Shown here: piece after piece, positions 7,000 to 13,158 of the stretch
Numbering within the stretch: position 1 is the stretch's first letter
How the letters are laid out: each line of letters starts with the position of its first letter
Virus record (IMG/VR): IMGVR_UViG_3300046533_001145
Span: 1-41,543 of that record
Direction: 5' to 3' (one strand)
Length of the DNA: 41,543 nucleotides
From: a virus
The notes under the pieces: model-generated
What the model was told of the DNA's origin: nothing
What the model saw: the letters and a program-made list of their open reading frames with translations, nothing else
Databases searched by the model: none
Program-made: the position numbers and the translations under genes

Positions 7000-7208
7000 G
7001 CGGGCGCGGCTTCCATCAGAAGGGCTACGCCCACATGCAACCCAACGAGAAGTCGCTCGGACCCGGCGCACCGATCCCGGCCAAGGTGCCGAGCAACATC
7101 CTCGTGCGCCCGCTGCAGGGACCGCCGATGGTCCCGATCAAGGACGCCGACGAGCGCTGTACCTGCGCCGATATGGACGGCTTCGAGGAATGCCCGGTGC
7201 ACATATGA
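6996..7208 (+). CDS. Hypothetical short protein with Cys motif
   Basis: 70 residues. Mostly Pro/Gly-rich and probably extended, ending in CTCADMDGFEECPVHI, whose three cysteines and histidine could bind one metal. Overlaps both neighbours by four bases (ATGA at each junction). Shine-Dalgarno GGGGAGGAGGAG lies directly upstream. Confidence 0.65.
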   Translation: MSGRGFHQKGYAHMQPNEKSLGPGAPIPAKVPSNILVRPLQGPPMVPIKDADERCTCADMDGFEECPVHI

Positions 7209-7486
7209 CCCGCTTCCGCGACGAACGGCCACGCCCGCGCTCGGTCTTCACGGCGAGCATCGTCCCGCTACCCGACGACCTGGCGGACTTCCTCAAGGGC
7301 GCGGCGAGCATGGCCGCGTCCGAACGGGCCGAGGAAATCGAGAAGCGCATCCTCGAGGGGGAGAACCGCATCGACGTGCCGAGCTTCGGCGGGCACCATC
7401 GGATCGTCTACGTGATCCCGAGGTGGTGGGCGCATCCCGTCCGCCGGTGGCGGATCGCTCGAGCCCGGCGGCGGTATCGGCGATGA
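7205..7486 (+). CDS. Hypothetical basic protein
   Basis: 93 residues with ATG overlapping the previous stop. Central helix (LADFLKGAASMAASERAEEI) precedes a strand-rich HRIVYVIPRWW and a strongly basic tail (PVRRWRIARARRRYRR). The tail suggests nucleic-acid or membrane-surface contact, but no family is recognised. Confidence 0.65.
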   Translation: MTRFRDERPRPRSVFTASIVPLPDDLADFLKGAASMAASERAEEIEKRILEGENRIDVPSFGGHHRIVYVIPRWWAHPVRRWRIARARRRYRR

Positions 7487-7695
7487 GGTGCGCCCGCGAC
7501 TCGGACTGGTGCGACGGTCGGCTCTGCACCGAACGGGGCATCGACTGCTCTCGAGCTGATGCCGCGCAGGACATCGCCGAAGCGGAGCTCGAGCGGCAGC
7601 GAGGGCGGACGCCGCACCGCCACTTCCCGCCCGGACCGAAGCAGCTCAACCCGAAACCTACGGCGAGCGTCCCATTGCGGGACGACCCGGCATGA
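7483..7695 (+). CDS. Hypothetical short Cys-rich protein
   Basis: 70 residues. The N-terminus has four cysteines (MRCARDSDWCDGRLCTERGI, then DC) that could form a small metal or disulfide knuckle, followed by a charged helix and a Pro-rich end. Coupled to both neighbours by ATGA overlaps. Confidence 0.6.
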   Translation: MRCARDSDWCDGRLCTERGIDCSRADAAQDIAEAELERQRGRTPHRHFPPGPKQLNPKPTASVPLRDDPA

Positions 7696-8069
7696 CCGAG
7701 GAGGGACCGCCGCAGCTCACCATCGGCGGCGGCGAGGTGCCGAGCTCGAGGGCGAACGCGACCTCCTCGGCCGGCCGCTACCGCGATGCGCACCTGACCG
7801 AATCGCAGCGGGTGATCCTCGAGACCATCCGGCGCGAGGGCAGCATCCGCTCGGTGGAGGCGGGGAACATCGTCCACGCCCGCCGCACACCGCCCTGCTA
7901 CGGCGGGCGGGCCGGCGCCGGCGAGCACAAGGGACCGGGGACGGCCGCGCGGATCGGCTGCTGCGGCTACGCCGCAACGGACGGCCTCTCGGCGATGAAG
8001 AAGCTCGAGAAGCGCGGGCTCGTGAAGTGGGACCGGCCGGGCCGATGGGTAGCGCACACGCCCGACTAG
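7692..8069 (+). CDS. Winged-helix-like protein
   Basis: 125 residues. SQRVILETIRREGSIRSVEA (about 37-56) and AMKKLEKRGLVKWDRPGRWV (about 101-120) look like the first and recognition/wing elements of a winged-helix fold, separated by a Cys/Gly-rich insertion (PPCYGG.., CCGYAATDG) that may bind metal. A DNA-binding regulator or adaptor is plausible. It is the last gene of the 6059-8069 run. Confidence 0.65.
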   Translation: MTEEGPPQLTIGGGEVPSSRANATSSAGRYRDAHLTESQRVILETIRREGSIRSVEAGNIVHARRTPPCYGGRAGAGEHKGPGTAARIGCCGYAATDGLSAMKKLEKRGLVKWDRPGRWVAHTPD

Positions 8070-8080
8070 GTGTTACCCTC
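8069..8080 (+). promoter_or_regulatory. GGTGTTACCCT promoter-like motif
   Basis: GGTGTTACC (8069-8077) continues as TGTTACCCT, a TGN-TANNNT extended -10. It overlaps the stop region of the previous gene and precedes ACACCACGACTAGGAGGCACCACG and the ATG at 8112. No -35 is apparent. Confidence 0.5.
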
Positions 8081-8111
8081 TCGCGCACACCACGACTAGG
8101 AGGCACCACGA

Positions 8112-8315
8112 ATGGAGCGAATGACCGTCGGCGAGCTCATCGAGCTTCTGTCCGAGCAACCGTCCGACGCCTACCTCAACGCCGAAGTGGTAAGCGAGGG
8201 CCAGTACGGCTTCGACATCCGCTTCCGGCAGCCGGGGCAGACCCTCTCGCTCGGCGACGACGAGCCGGTGATCCTGGCGCTCAGCGATGCCGCCGGCAAC
8301 CCGCTGCCGCTATGA
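8112..8315 (+). CDS. Hypothetical small acidic protein
   Basis: 67 residues behind AGGAGG and CACCACGA. The pattern MTVGELIELLSEQPSDAYLN is a common opening of small phage proteins ('mkvgeLielLkelpqda.v'), followed by VVSEGQYGFDIRF and DEPVILAL strands. Function unknown. First gene of the third accessory operon (8112-10391), all of whose members overlap or abut. Confidence 0.7.
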   Translation: MERMTVGELIELLSEQPSDAYLNAEVVSEGQYGFDIRFRQPGQTLSLGDDEPVILALSDAAGNPLPL

Positions 8316-8449
8316 GCAAAAAGCGCGGCAAGTCGAAGAGCCGCCGGCCGAAGAAGGGGCACGGTCACAAGGCGTGGTGCCTCGCGCTGCAGGATCGCGG
8401 CGCGAAGTGCTCGTGCGGATTCGCCGAGCGCCACGGCGGCCGGCGATGA
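8312..8449 (+). CDS. Small basic Cys-containing protein
   Basis: 45 residues. A Lys/Arg-rich start (MSKKRGKSKSRRPKKGHGHK) leads to AWCLALQDRGAKCSCGFAER, with three cysteines and nearby histidines that could hold one zinc. Coupled by ATGA to both neighbours. No family. Confidence 0.6.
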   Translation: MSKKRGKSKSRRPKKGHGHKAWCLALQDRGAKCSCGFAERHGGRR

Positions 8450-8637
8450 ACGGCGTCGGCCTCGTCGTGGTCGACCAGGACGGGCGCGAAAAGCCGGGCT
8501 GGGCGCTGCGCGCCGGCGACTTCATCGTGCGGACCGAGTACAACCACGACCGGCGGCTGATGATCGCGACGGTGGGCGAGCGCCCGCTGCCGCTGCGGGT
8601 TCGCCTTCGCCGGTGGTGGGAGGGGCGGCGCCGATGA
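8446..8637 (+). CDS. Hypothetical small protein
   Basis: 63 residues, start ATG overlapping the previous stop. A compact beta-type sequence (VGLVVVDQDGREKPGWALRA, DFIVRTEYN) ends in a basic amphipathic tail (LRVRLRRWWEGRRR). Function unknown. Confidence 0.6.
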   Translation: MNGVGLVVVDQDGREKPGWALRAGDFIVRTEYNHDRRLMIATVGERPLPLRVRLRRWWEGRRR

Positions 8638-8792
8638 GCTCGGGCAGCGGCGGCGTCTACCACCTGACGCCGACGAAGGCGCTGCGGGCGATGCTCAACG
8701 ATCCGACCGTCGCCCGCGACCCGCACAAGGCCGGCGCGATCCGAACCGAGCTGCGCTACCGCGAGCGCCAGTCCAAGGAAGCGAGGCGCTGA
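8634..8792 (+). CDS. Hypothetical small protein
   Basis: 52 residues, read directly from the sequence: ATG at 8634 overlapping the previous stop, TGA at 8790-8792 overlapping the next ATG by one base. Contains YHLTPTKALRAMLNDPTVAR and a charged C-terminal helix. Function unknown; real mainly on the evidence of perfect coupling. Confidence 0.55.
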   Translation: MSSGSGGVYHLTPTKALRAMLNDPTVARDPHKAGAIRTELRYRERQSKEARR

Positions 8793-9094
8793 TGCACCCG
8801 GCCGCGCTCAGGCTGCTGCGCTTCCTCTCGCCGCGCAGGGCGGCCAAGGTCGAGCACCGTGAGAAGGAACGGGCGACGCGCCCGGCCGCCTTCGACTCGG
8901 CCTACGAGCACACCGCCTTCGTGGGCCCGTGGCGACTGCACCGGGAAATGCACTACTCCTGCGAGGCGACCCTCGAGCTGATCGCCGAAGCGTTCGCCGC
9001 CGAACACCATCCCGAAGTGCGGGACGTGGTCAAGGCGGCGGCGCTCGAGGGGTTCCGCAAGTACCTGGCCGGCGAGGGGGAAACGCTCGGATGA
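8792..9094 (+). CDS. Hypothetical helical protein
   Basis: 100 residues. Basic N-terminal helix (ALRLLRFLSPRRAAKVEHRE) and a longer C-terminal helical part (CEATLELIAEAFAAEHHPEV, VVKAAALEGFRKYLAG). ATG shares its A with the preceding TGA and its stop overlaps the antitoxin-like gene by four bases. No family recognised. Confidence 0.65.
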   Translation: MHPAALRLLRFLSPRRAAKVEHREKERATRPAAFDSAYEHTAFVGPWRLHREMHYSCEATLELIAEAFAAEHHPEVRDVVKAAALEGFRKYLAGEGETLG

Positions 9095-9282
9095 ACCGGA
9101 TCAGGGTCTCCAATGAGGAGCTTCGCGGCTCGAAGGAGCTGGCGCGCGAACTACCGAAGGTGGTCACCGCCCTCGAGGATGGCGAGCTCGAGAAGTGCGT
9201 CGTCATGCGCCACGGGAAGATGGTCGCCGTGATCCTCTCCATCCCGGCCTACGAAGAGCTGCTCGCCGGGGTGCCCTCGTGA
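9091..9282 (+). CDS. Phd/YefM-type antitoxin-like protein
   Basis: 63 residues. IRVSNEELRGSKELARELPK followed by VVTALEDGELEKCVVMRHGK and MVAVILSIPAYEEL reproduces the prevent-host-death fold: an N-terminal beta-strand, the helix, the 'vi.rhGkpvAvllS...YeeL' core. Phd proteins bind operator DNA and neutralise a toxin such as Doc, RelE or a PIN nuclease. The usual C-terminal toxin-binding tail is short here, and no toxin is encoded next door (the next frame is a 41-residue peptide). It may be a solitary DNA-binding regulator or an anti-toxin counter-defence protein; both are inferences. Confidence 0.75.
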   Translation: MNRIRVSNEELRGSKELARELPKVVTALEDGELEKCVVMRHGKMVAVILSIPAYEELLAGVPS

Positions 9283-9404
9283 CCCGCACCTACACCTGGC
9301 GGGAGCAGGGCGTCGAGCACTTCCTCGAAGTGACGACCGGCGAAGGCGAGCGCCTCGTGTCGTGGCGATGTTGGGCATCCCTCGAGCCGGCGGGCCGGAC
9401 CTGA
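9279..9404 (+). CDS. Hypothetical 41-residue protein
   Basis: GTG start overlapping the antitoxin-like stop (GTGA), ending one base into the next ATG. Sequence TYTWREQGVEHFLEVTTGEG looks like a small beta-hairpin domain. It is where a toxin would normally be encoded, but it has no resemblance to a Doc, RelE or PIN toxin. Confidence 0.5.
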   Translation: MTRTYTWREQGVEHFLEVTTGEGERLVSWRCWASLEPAGRT

Positions 9405-9616
9405 TGGACACCGAGCTACGCCGCCGCTTCCTACAGATGCTCGGCTTCGACCTGGCTGCGGTCGAGCTGCGGGAGATGGGGGTCAGGCGGTATGGCGCGC
9501 ATCGCTGCGACTGGCCGCTTCGCGGGCCCGGCGCGTGGGCGCTGACTCGAGCATGGTGGCGCGACGAAGACCCGACGAGCGCCGGCCGCGAGCCGTCGGG
9601 CAGGATGGCTCGCTGA
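9404..9616 (+). CDS. Hypothetical protein
   Basis: 70 residues from ATG at 9404, which shares its A with the preceding TGA; an earlier in-frame GTG near 9362 would overlap the upstream gene more. Contains LRRRFLQMLGFDLAAVELRE and a Trp/Arg-rich second half. Function unknown. Confidence 0.55.
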   Translation: MDTELRRRFLQMLGFDLAAVELREMGVRRYGAHRCDWPLRGPGAWALTRAWWRDEDPTSAGREPSGRMAR

Positions 9617-9807
9617 TGGCGCGCTGCCCGCGATGCGGTGGAAGCGGCGTCGACCCCGAGCCGGCGCCCGAATGCTGCGGGCGCTTGCGGCCGGATCACG
9701 ACACGGGCGAGCCGGTGTGCTGCGGCAACCCTGATCCGGTCCCGCAGCGGTGTGCGAATTGCGGCGGCGAAGGCGCGCTGCCCGACGATCAGCTCGAGCT
9801 CGGGTGA
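9616..9807 (+). CDS. Small zinc-ribbon protein
   Basis: 63 residues with CPRCGGSG, an ECCG, a VCCG and CANCGGEG: eight or more cysteines arranged as paired CXXC knuckles like the DnaJ-type central zinc region, in which CXXCXGXG repeats bind two zinc ions. Here the repeat is shortened. Protein or nucleic-acid binding is likely, role unknown. Overlaps both neighbours. Confidence 0.65.
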   Translation: MARCPRCGGSGVDPEPAPECCGRLRPDHDTGEPVCCGNPDPVPQRCANCGGEGALPDDQLELG

Positions 9808-10391
9808 CGCCGAAGCCGATCCCCGTCAAGGTCGGCGACCTGGTCGTCGTCGTCACCGACGCGGACCTCGCCGTCCTCAACGGTCTCGACATCGAGCTCG
9901 AGCGATGGTGCCGCTCTCTCGAAAGAAGCTGGCACGAGGAGGTCGACCCCGCCGTCGAGGGCTACCCGCTGACCGCTGGCCGCGAGCACGAGAAACTCAG
10001 CCGCTACCACCCGGCCGGCTCCTACCCGCGCGCCTCACTCAACGCCCTCGAGCGCGCCGGCCTGGTCAAGCGCGGCAAGCTGCGCGGCGGCACCCGCTGG
10101 TACGTGACCGCCGCCGGCGACGAGCTGCTGCAGGAACGTGAGGACGAACTCGGGCCGGCGCTCTGCGCTCATTGTTGGGTCGAGCCTTCGATCCCTGACC
10201 TTCAAGTCGAGGGCGAGCCGCCGCGATGGAGCAGCGTCGATCAGCTCTGCCCGAGCTGCGCCCTCGAGGTGCTGACGCGGGTGGTGCGCGAAAGCGACGA
10301 AGACCTCGAGCGAGCCGAAGAGTCGGCGGCCAACGCGCGGCGCTACGTGGCGGCGGTGCGCGATGCGCTCGAGGCGCTGCCCGACGATTGA
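9804..10391 (+). CDS. Winged-helix protein with C-terminal zinc site
   Basis: 195 residues, GTG start overlapping the previous stop. Middle part RYHPAGSYPRASLNALERAG followed by LVKRGKLRGGTRWYVTAAGD is a typical winged-helix recognition helix and wing ('L..Le..GlV.r.....g.r.Y.lT..G'). The C-terminal part has CAHCWVEP and CPSC pairs (about 114 and 151), probably one zinc, then a long acidic helix. A DNA-binding regulator is the best reading. It closes the 8112-10391 operon. Confidence 0.65.
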   Translation: MTPKPIPVKVGDLVVVVTDADLAVLNGLDIELERWCRSLERSWHEEVDPAVEGYPLTAGREHEKLSRYHPAGSYPRASLNALERAGLVKRGKLRGGTRWYVTAAGDELLQEREDELGPALCAHCWVEPSIPDLQVEGEPPRWSSVDQLCPSCALEVLTRVVRESDEDLERAEESAANARRYVAAVRDALEALPDD

Positions 10392-10397
10392 GGTTCC

Positions 10398-10422
10398 GTA
10401 CTGAGTACGCGGTACGGTGTAC
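10398..10422. repeat. Four GTAC sites in exact 7-bp phase
   Basis: GTAC occurs at 10398, 10405, 10412 and 10419, each followed by three variable bases (TGA, GCG, GGT). The array has two overlapping dyads and lies seven bases after a stop codon, in the 240-bp gap before 10632. It could be an operator array or part of a promoter (GGTGTACAGG at its end resembles the other GGTGT motifs). GTAC pairs 14 bp apart also define the palindrome at 12528-12547. Confidence 0.5.
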
Positions 10423-10527
10423 AGGCGATTTGGGGAATCGGGATCAGCGGTGAGTGCCCGAGTCGAAACCGCCGTGCATGACGCCACCTGCGGATTCCGT
10501 CCGCGCCGGTGGCCTCCTTTCTGGGAT

Positions 10528-10562
10528 CGACCCCGTCGGGGCTAACCACCTCGGCGGGGTCG
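10528..10562 (+). terminator. Terminator-like hairpin before the 10632 gene
   Basis: CGACCCCG (10528-10535) and CGGGGTCG (10555-10562) flank 19 bases containing GCTAACC, followed by CCTCATT. The layout and sequence parallel the hairpin at 5880-5927, so both appear to be copies of one terminator type. Confidence 0.6.
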
Positions 10563-10578
10563 CCTCATTGCCACCGCC

Positions 10579-10590
10579 GGTGTTACCGGA
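10579..10590 (+). promoter_or_regulatory. GGTGTTACC promoter-like motif
   Basis: GGTGTTACCGGAT sits between the hairpin at 10528-10562 and the ACCACGACCTACG..GGAGGCACCACGA leader of the gene at 10632. It repeats the terminator, promoter-like motif and leader order seen elsewhere. Confidence 0.45.
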
Positions 10591-10631
10591 TAGGCTGCCG
10601 CAACCACGACCTACGAATGGAGGCACCACGA

Positions 10632-11576
10632 ATGCAGACCCGCGAGCGATCCCGCGCCCTGATGGAGGCGCTCGGCCTGGTCCCCGACGACCACGCGACC
10701 GTCAAGCAGCAATTCGCCATCGAAGCCGCCCTCGAGGAAGCCGCCGGCATCCCGCAGCCGGACGGCCGCGAGCTCGACCTCATCGAGGGGCTCGAGACAA
10801 TCACCCGCCGCCTCGAGCGCGAGGGCGAAAGCGTCGAGGCGCGAGGGCAATGCGTGATCGCGCTGCGGCAGACCACCGAGCAGATGCGCAACGGCCTCGG
10901 CGCCGCCCCGTCCCGCGAGATGCGGCAGATGGCCGGCGAAGACACCGAGGGCGAGCGCCGGTGCCGCTCCACGGCGACTCCCATCGTGGTCCCCGACGGC
11001 TACCCCGAAGCGGGCACGACGCTGCCGCGCGAGGCGTCCGACGAGGAGGAGAAGCACGAGCACTCATGGAGCGCGACCTATGTCCTCGGCGACGCCGGGA
11101 AAACGGTCCTCGGGTTCCACTCGCTGCGTCGCTGCGTCGACCTCTCCTGCGACGCAATTCAGCTCGTCTACAGGACGCCGGGACCGAGCGGCTACCGGGA
11201 GCGGGAGACCGTTGTCGTGCCCGAGGCCGAGGCGAACCTCATTCGCGCGGTGCAGGAGGAGTTCGCGAAGCAGCGGATCGACCTTCTCGAGCAGCGCGCC
11301 ATCCGTGCCGAGACCACGGTCGAGCAGCTCGAGGGCGAAGTGCAGGAGGCACGCGGACAGACCACGCTCGCGCAGCGCGATTACAACCACCTCTATCGCG
11401 ACCACATCGCGATGAGCGAACAGGTCGACCGACTCGTCGCGCACCTCGATGGCTCCGACGGCTTCCCGGCCGCGTGGTGGCTCGACGCCGCCGACGCCGT
11501 GCGACGACTCGACCGCATGGTGCACCCGCGTGAGGCCGCCGAACCGAGGGACACGTCCGACGAGGAGCAGCGCTGA
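10632..11576 (+). CDS. Large hypothetical coiled-coil protein
   Basis: 314 residues, ATG at 10632 behind GGAGGCACCACGA. The N-terminal part is helical and acidic (FAIEAALEEAAGIPQPDGRE, LIEGLETITRRLEREGESVE). A middle segment has CVDLSCD and beta-type sequence. A strong coiled coil follows (ANLIRAVQEEFAKQRIDLLE, AETTVEQLEGEVQEARGQTT, about 200-255). The C-terminus is WLDAADAVRRLDRM plus an acidic tail. No enzyme motifs. Position near the proposed origin makes a DNA-associated role possible but unproven. Ends one base into the next ATG. Confidence 0.7.
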   Translation: MQTRERSRALMEALGLVPDDHATVKQQFAIEAALEEAAGIPQPDGRELDLIEGLETITRRLEREGESVEARGQCVIALRQTTEQMRNGLGAAPSREMRQMAGEDTEGERRCRSTATPIVVPDGYPEAGTTLPREASDEEEKHEHSWSATYVLGDAGKTVLGFHSLRRCVDLSCDAIQLVYRTPGPSGYRERETVVVPEAEANLIRAVQEEFAKQRIDLLEQRAIRAETTVEQLEGEVQEARGQTTLAQRDYNHLYRDHIAMSEQVDRLVAHLDGSDGFPAAWWLDAADAVRRLDRMVHPREAAEPRDTSDEEQR

Positions 11577-12043
11577 TGGGGACCGAGCAGCAGGCCGGCG
11601 GGTCGCCGCCGAGCGATCCAATCGAGGTCGTGCGCGGCGTCGCGTCCGAGGCGATCATGCGCGGCGCGGCGCCCGGCGACGTGGCGCAAGCCGTGCTCGA
11701 GCTCTGCGCCGAAGAGCCGCGTCAGCCGTTCGGCGACGGCGAGCGCGACAAGTGCCGCGTGACGACGATGGTCGAGGCGACCGGCGTCTTCGAGCAGAAG
11801 GTTGAGCGAATCGGGCCGATAGCTGTCGCATTCGACCAGGCCGGCGACCCGATCACGGCCGAGGAGCTCGCCACCGACGAGGAGGCGAAGCGGCAACAGG
11901 CCAAACCCGCGTGCGAGTGCGGCCATCCCTATGCGATCCATCGCGGCGTAGACGGCGGCGAGGGCTGCTTCTATAGCGGCGGCGCGGATCAGGCGACCGC
12001 CTGCTCGTGTCTCCGATACAGCGAACCCGAGGAGGGCACATGA
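11576..12043 (+). CDS. Hypothetical protein with C-terminal Cys/His site
   Basis: 155 residues. Helical N-terminus (IEVVRGVASEAIMRGAAPGD), a strand-rich middle (FEQKVERIGPIAVAFDQAGD) and a C-terminal CECGHPYAIHRG ... GCFYSG ... CSCLRY that has the CXCGHXXXXH...C...C.C pattern of a common small phage zinc-binding module. Function unknown. Confidence 0.68.
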   Translation: MGTEQQAGGSPPSDPIEVVRGVASEAIMRGAAPGDVAQAVLELCAEEPRQPFGDGERDKCRVTTMVEATGVFEQKVERIGPIAVAFDQAGDPITAEELATDEEAKRQQAKPACECGHPYAIHRGVDGGEGCFYSGGADQATACSCLRYSEPEEGT

Positions 12044-12303
12044 ACTGGCAGCACGAACAGATCGTCAAGCGCGGCGGGCTCAAGCCGATCAAGGCCGACG
12101 ACATCGAGGTCGCCTTCGATGAGGAGACCGAGACCGGCCACGTGCCGAAGGCGCACCTCGAGGCCGGGCTCAAGGCGGCGGTCGCGGCGGCCGAGCCGAT
12201 CCCGGCGCCGAAGCTCGTCACGGTCGTCGGCCACGTCGGCGCCGGCGACGGCCCGCAGCCGGCGCACCTCAACGTCACGGTCTCGCGCATCCTCGATGAG
12301 TGA
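12040..12303 (+). CDS. Hypothetical protein
   Basis: 87 residues, ATG overlapping the previous stop behind GAGGAGGG. HEQIVKRGGLKPIKADDIEV and VAAAEPIPAPKLVTVVGHVG suggest a small alpha/beta domain with an Ala/Pro linker. No family recognised. Confidence 0.65.
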   Translation: MNWQHEQIVKRGGLKPIKADDIEVAFDEETETGHVPKAHLEAGLKAAVAAAEPIPAPKLVTVVGHVGAGDGPQPAHLNVTVSRILDE

Positions 12304-12418
12304 CCGGGGCGCATTGATCCTCGCCGGCGCCGCGATGCTGATCGTCGGCCTGGCGATGGCGGTCCCGTTCCTGCCGTTCCTCGGCGCGCTGCTCGTCGGC
12401 ATCGCGCTCTTCACCTGA
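12296..12418 (+). CDS. 40-residue membrane peptide
   Basis: ATG at 12296, overlapping the previous gene by eight bases. Residues about 6-38 are almost wholly hydrophobic (LILAGAAMLIVGLAMAVPFL, PFLGALLVGIALF), so one or two membrane helices. Could be a holin-like, anchoring or superinfection-type peptide; none can be assigned. Followed ten bases later by a strong terminator. Confidence 0.6.
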   Translation: MSDRGALILAGAAMLIVGLAMAVPFLPFLGALLVGIALFT

Positions 12419-12427
12419 GAACCAGCA

Positions 12428-12459
12428 CGGCCCGGTCGTCGGGAGAAACGACCGGGCCG
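12428..12459 (+). terminator. Strong hairpin closing the 10632-12418 operon
   Basis: A perfect 12-bp inverted repeat, CGGCCCGGTCGT (12428-12439) and ACGACCGGGCCG (12448-12459), with loop CGGGAGAA, begins ten bases after a stop. No long T-tract follows. It insulates the adjoining origin-like region from upstream transcription. Confidence 0.75.
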
Positions 12460-12690
12460 CTCGAGCTCAATGGAACGACAGGCATCCTAGCTTCTGTCTT
12501 ATCGAGTAGAGGTAGTACCTGTGGATTTGTACGGGTGGACCCGTACACCGCTGCAAATCGCCGCCTTTTCGCCTGTTGAAACCCCTGTGGAAATTATGGA
12601 TAACTTCTGCCGGCGCCCCGGCCGCCGAGAGAAATCCTCCATATCCACACGCCTTCCACACTCGCCCCTGTGGATAACGCATCGGTCCGC
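12460..12690. other. Probable origin of replication: cluster of DnaA-box-like sites
   Basis: This is the largest non-coding stretch (12419-12744) and locally AT-rich. DnaA-box-like nonamers are TGTGGATTT (12520-12528), TGTGGAAAT (12586-12594), TATGGATAA (12595-12603), TGTGGATAT (reverse, 12641-12649), TGTGGAAGG (reverse, 12652-12660) and TGTGGATAA (12669-12677). The last is a perfect bacterial DnaA box. Six sites in 158 bp on both strands, beside the AAATTATGGATAACTT segment that could unwind, are what a DnaA-dependent origin looks like. With no recognised replication enzyme in the genome, initiation by host DnaA is a reasonable inference. Confidence 0.65.
12528..12547. promoter_or_regulatory. 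Perfect 20-bp palindrome next to the DnaA sites
   Basis: TGTACGGGTGGACCCGTACA has two perfect 9-bp arms around GG. It abuts the first DnaA-like box. It is probably a dimeric-protein operator controlling replication or the neighbouring transcript. Its GTAC half-sites lie 14 bp apart, the same spacing as alternate GTAC units at 10398-10422. Confidence 0.6.
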
Positions 12691-12695
12691 ACCCG

Positions 12696-12705
12696 GGTGT
12701 AGGGT
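12696..12705 (+). promoter_or_regulatory. Promoter-like GGTGTAGGGT
   Basis: A TANNNT-type -10 (TAGGGT) within GGTGTAGGGT, just after the origin-like region. It is followed by CCCACGACGAAGGAGGAACCACG and the ATG at 12745. Confidence 0.4.
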
Positions 12706-12744
12706 CGCGCGGTCAGCTTGACCCACGACGAAGGAGGAACCACG

Positions 12745-13152
12745 ATGAGCGAGACTGCACGCGACGAGGACCGCAAACCCGAGGAGGGTGGCGGTGGTGG
12801 TGGCGACGACTCGCCGACCAAGCTCTTCGCCGCGTGGCTGCAGGAGCAGCGCGAGGGTCTGCTCCACGGCGAACTGACCGACGCCCTGGCCGAGGTCTCG
12901 GCGGCGGTGATCGACCTCAACAAAGGCGGGACGGTCGAGCTCAAGCTCAAGATCAACCCGGCCGGGAAAGGTCAGCGCGCGGTCTTCGTCACCGACGAGG
13001 TCAAGGCGAAACCGCCCGTCGACAAGCCCTCGATGATGTTCTTCGCGGACGGCAAGGGCAACCTCACCCGCCGCGATCCAAACCAAACGGCGCTCCCGCT
13101 CAAGGACGTGTCCCGTCCGCCGGCGCGAGACCTGCCACCACGAAAGGACTAG
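12745..13152 (+). CDS. Hypothetical protein partnered with DUF2303
   Basis: 135 residues with a strong AAGGAGG Shine-Dalgarno. After an acidic Gly-rich start come LFAAWLQEQREGLLHGELTD and ALAEVSAAVIDLNKGGTVEL, then KLKINPAGKGQRAVFVTDEV (strands). The C-terminus is disordered. The pattern 'dl..el..al.e..eav..tgK.g.l.l.l.i.p..' is typical of a small phage protein found beside DUF2303 proteins, which is the arrangement here (six bases to the next gene). Function unknown. Confidence 0.7.
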   Translation: MSETARDEDRKPEEGGGGGGDDSPTKLFAAWLQEQREGLLHGELTDALAEVSAAVIDLNKGGTVELKLKINPAGKGQRAVFVTDEVKAKPPVDKPSMMFFADGKGNLTRRDPNQTALPLKDVSRPPARDLPPRKD

Positions 13153-13158
13153 ACGACG

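Noticed and set aside
9279-9404. Toxin partner for the Phd-like antitoxin
   Set aside because: The 41-residue sequence has no Fic/Doc, RelE or PIN motifs and is too short for any of those folds.
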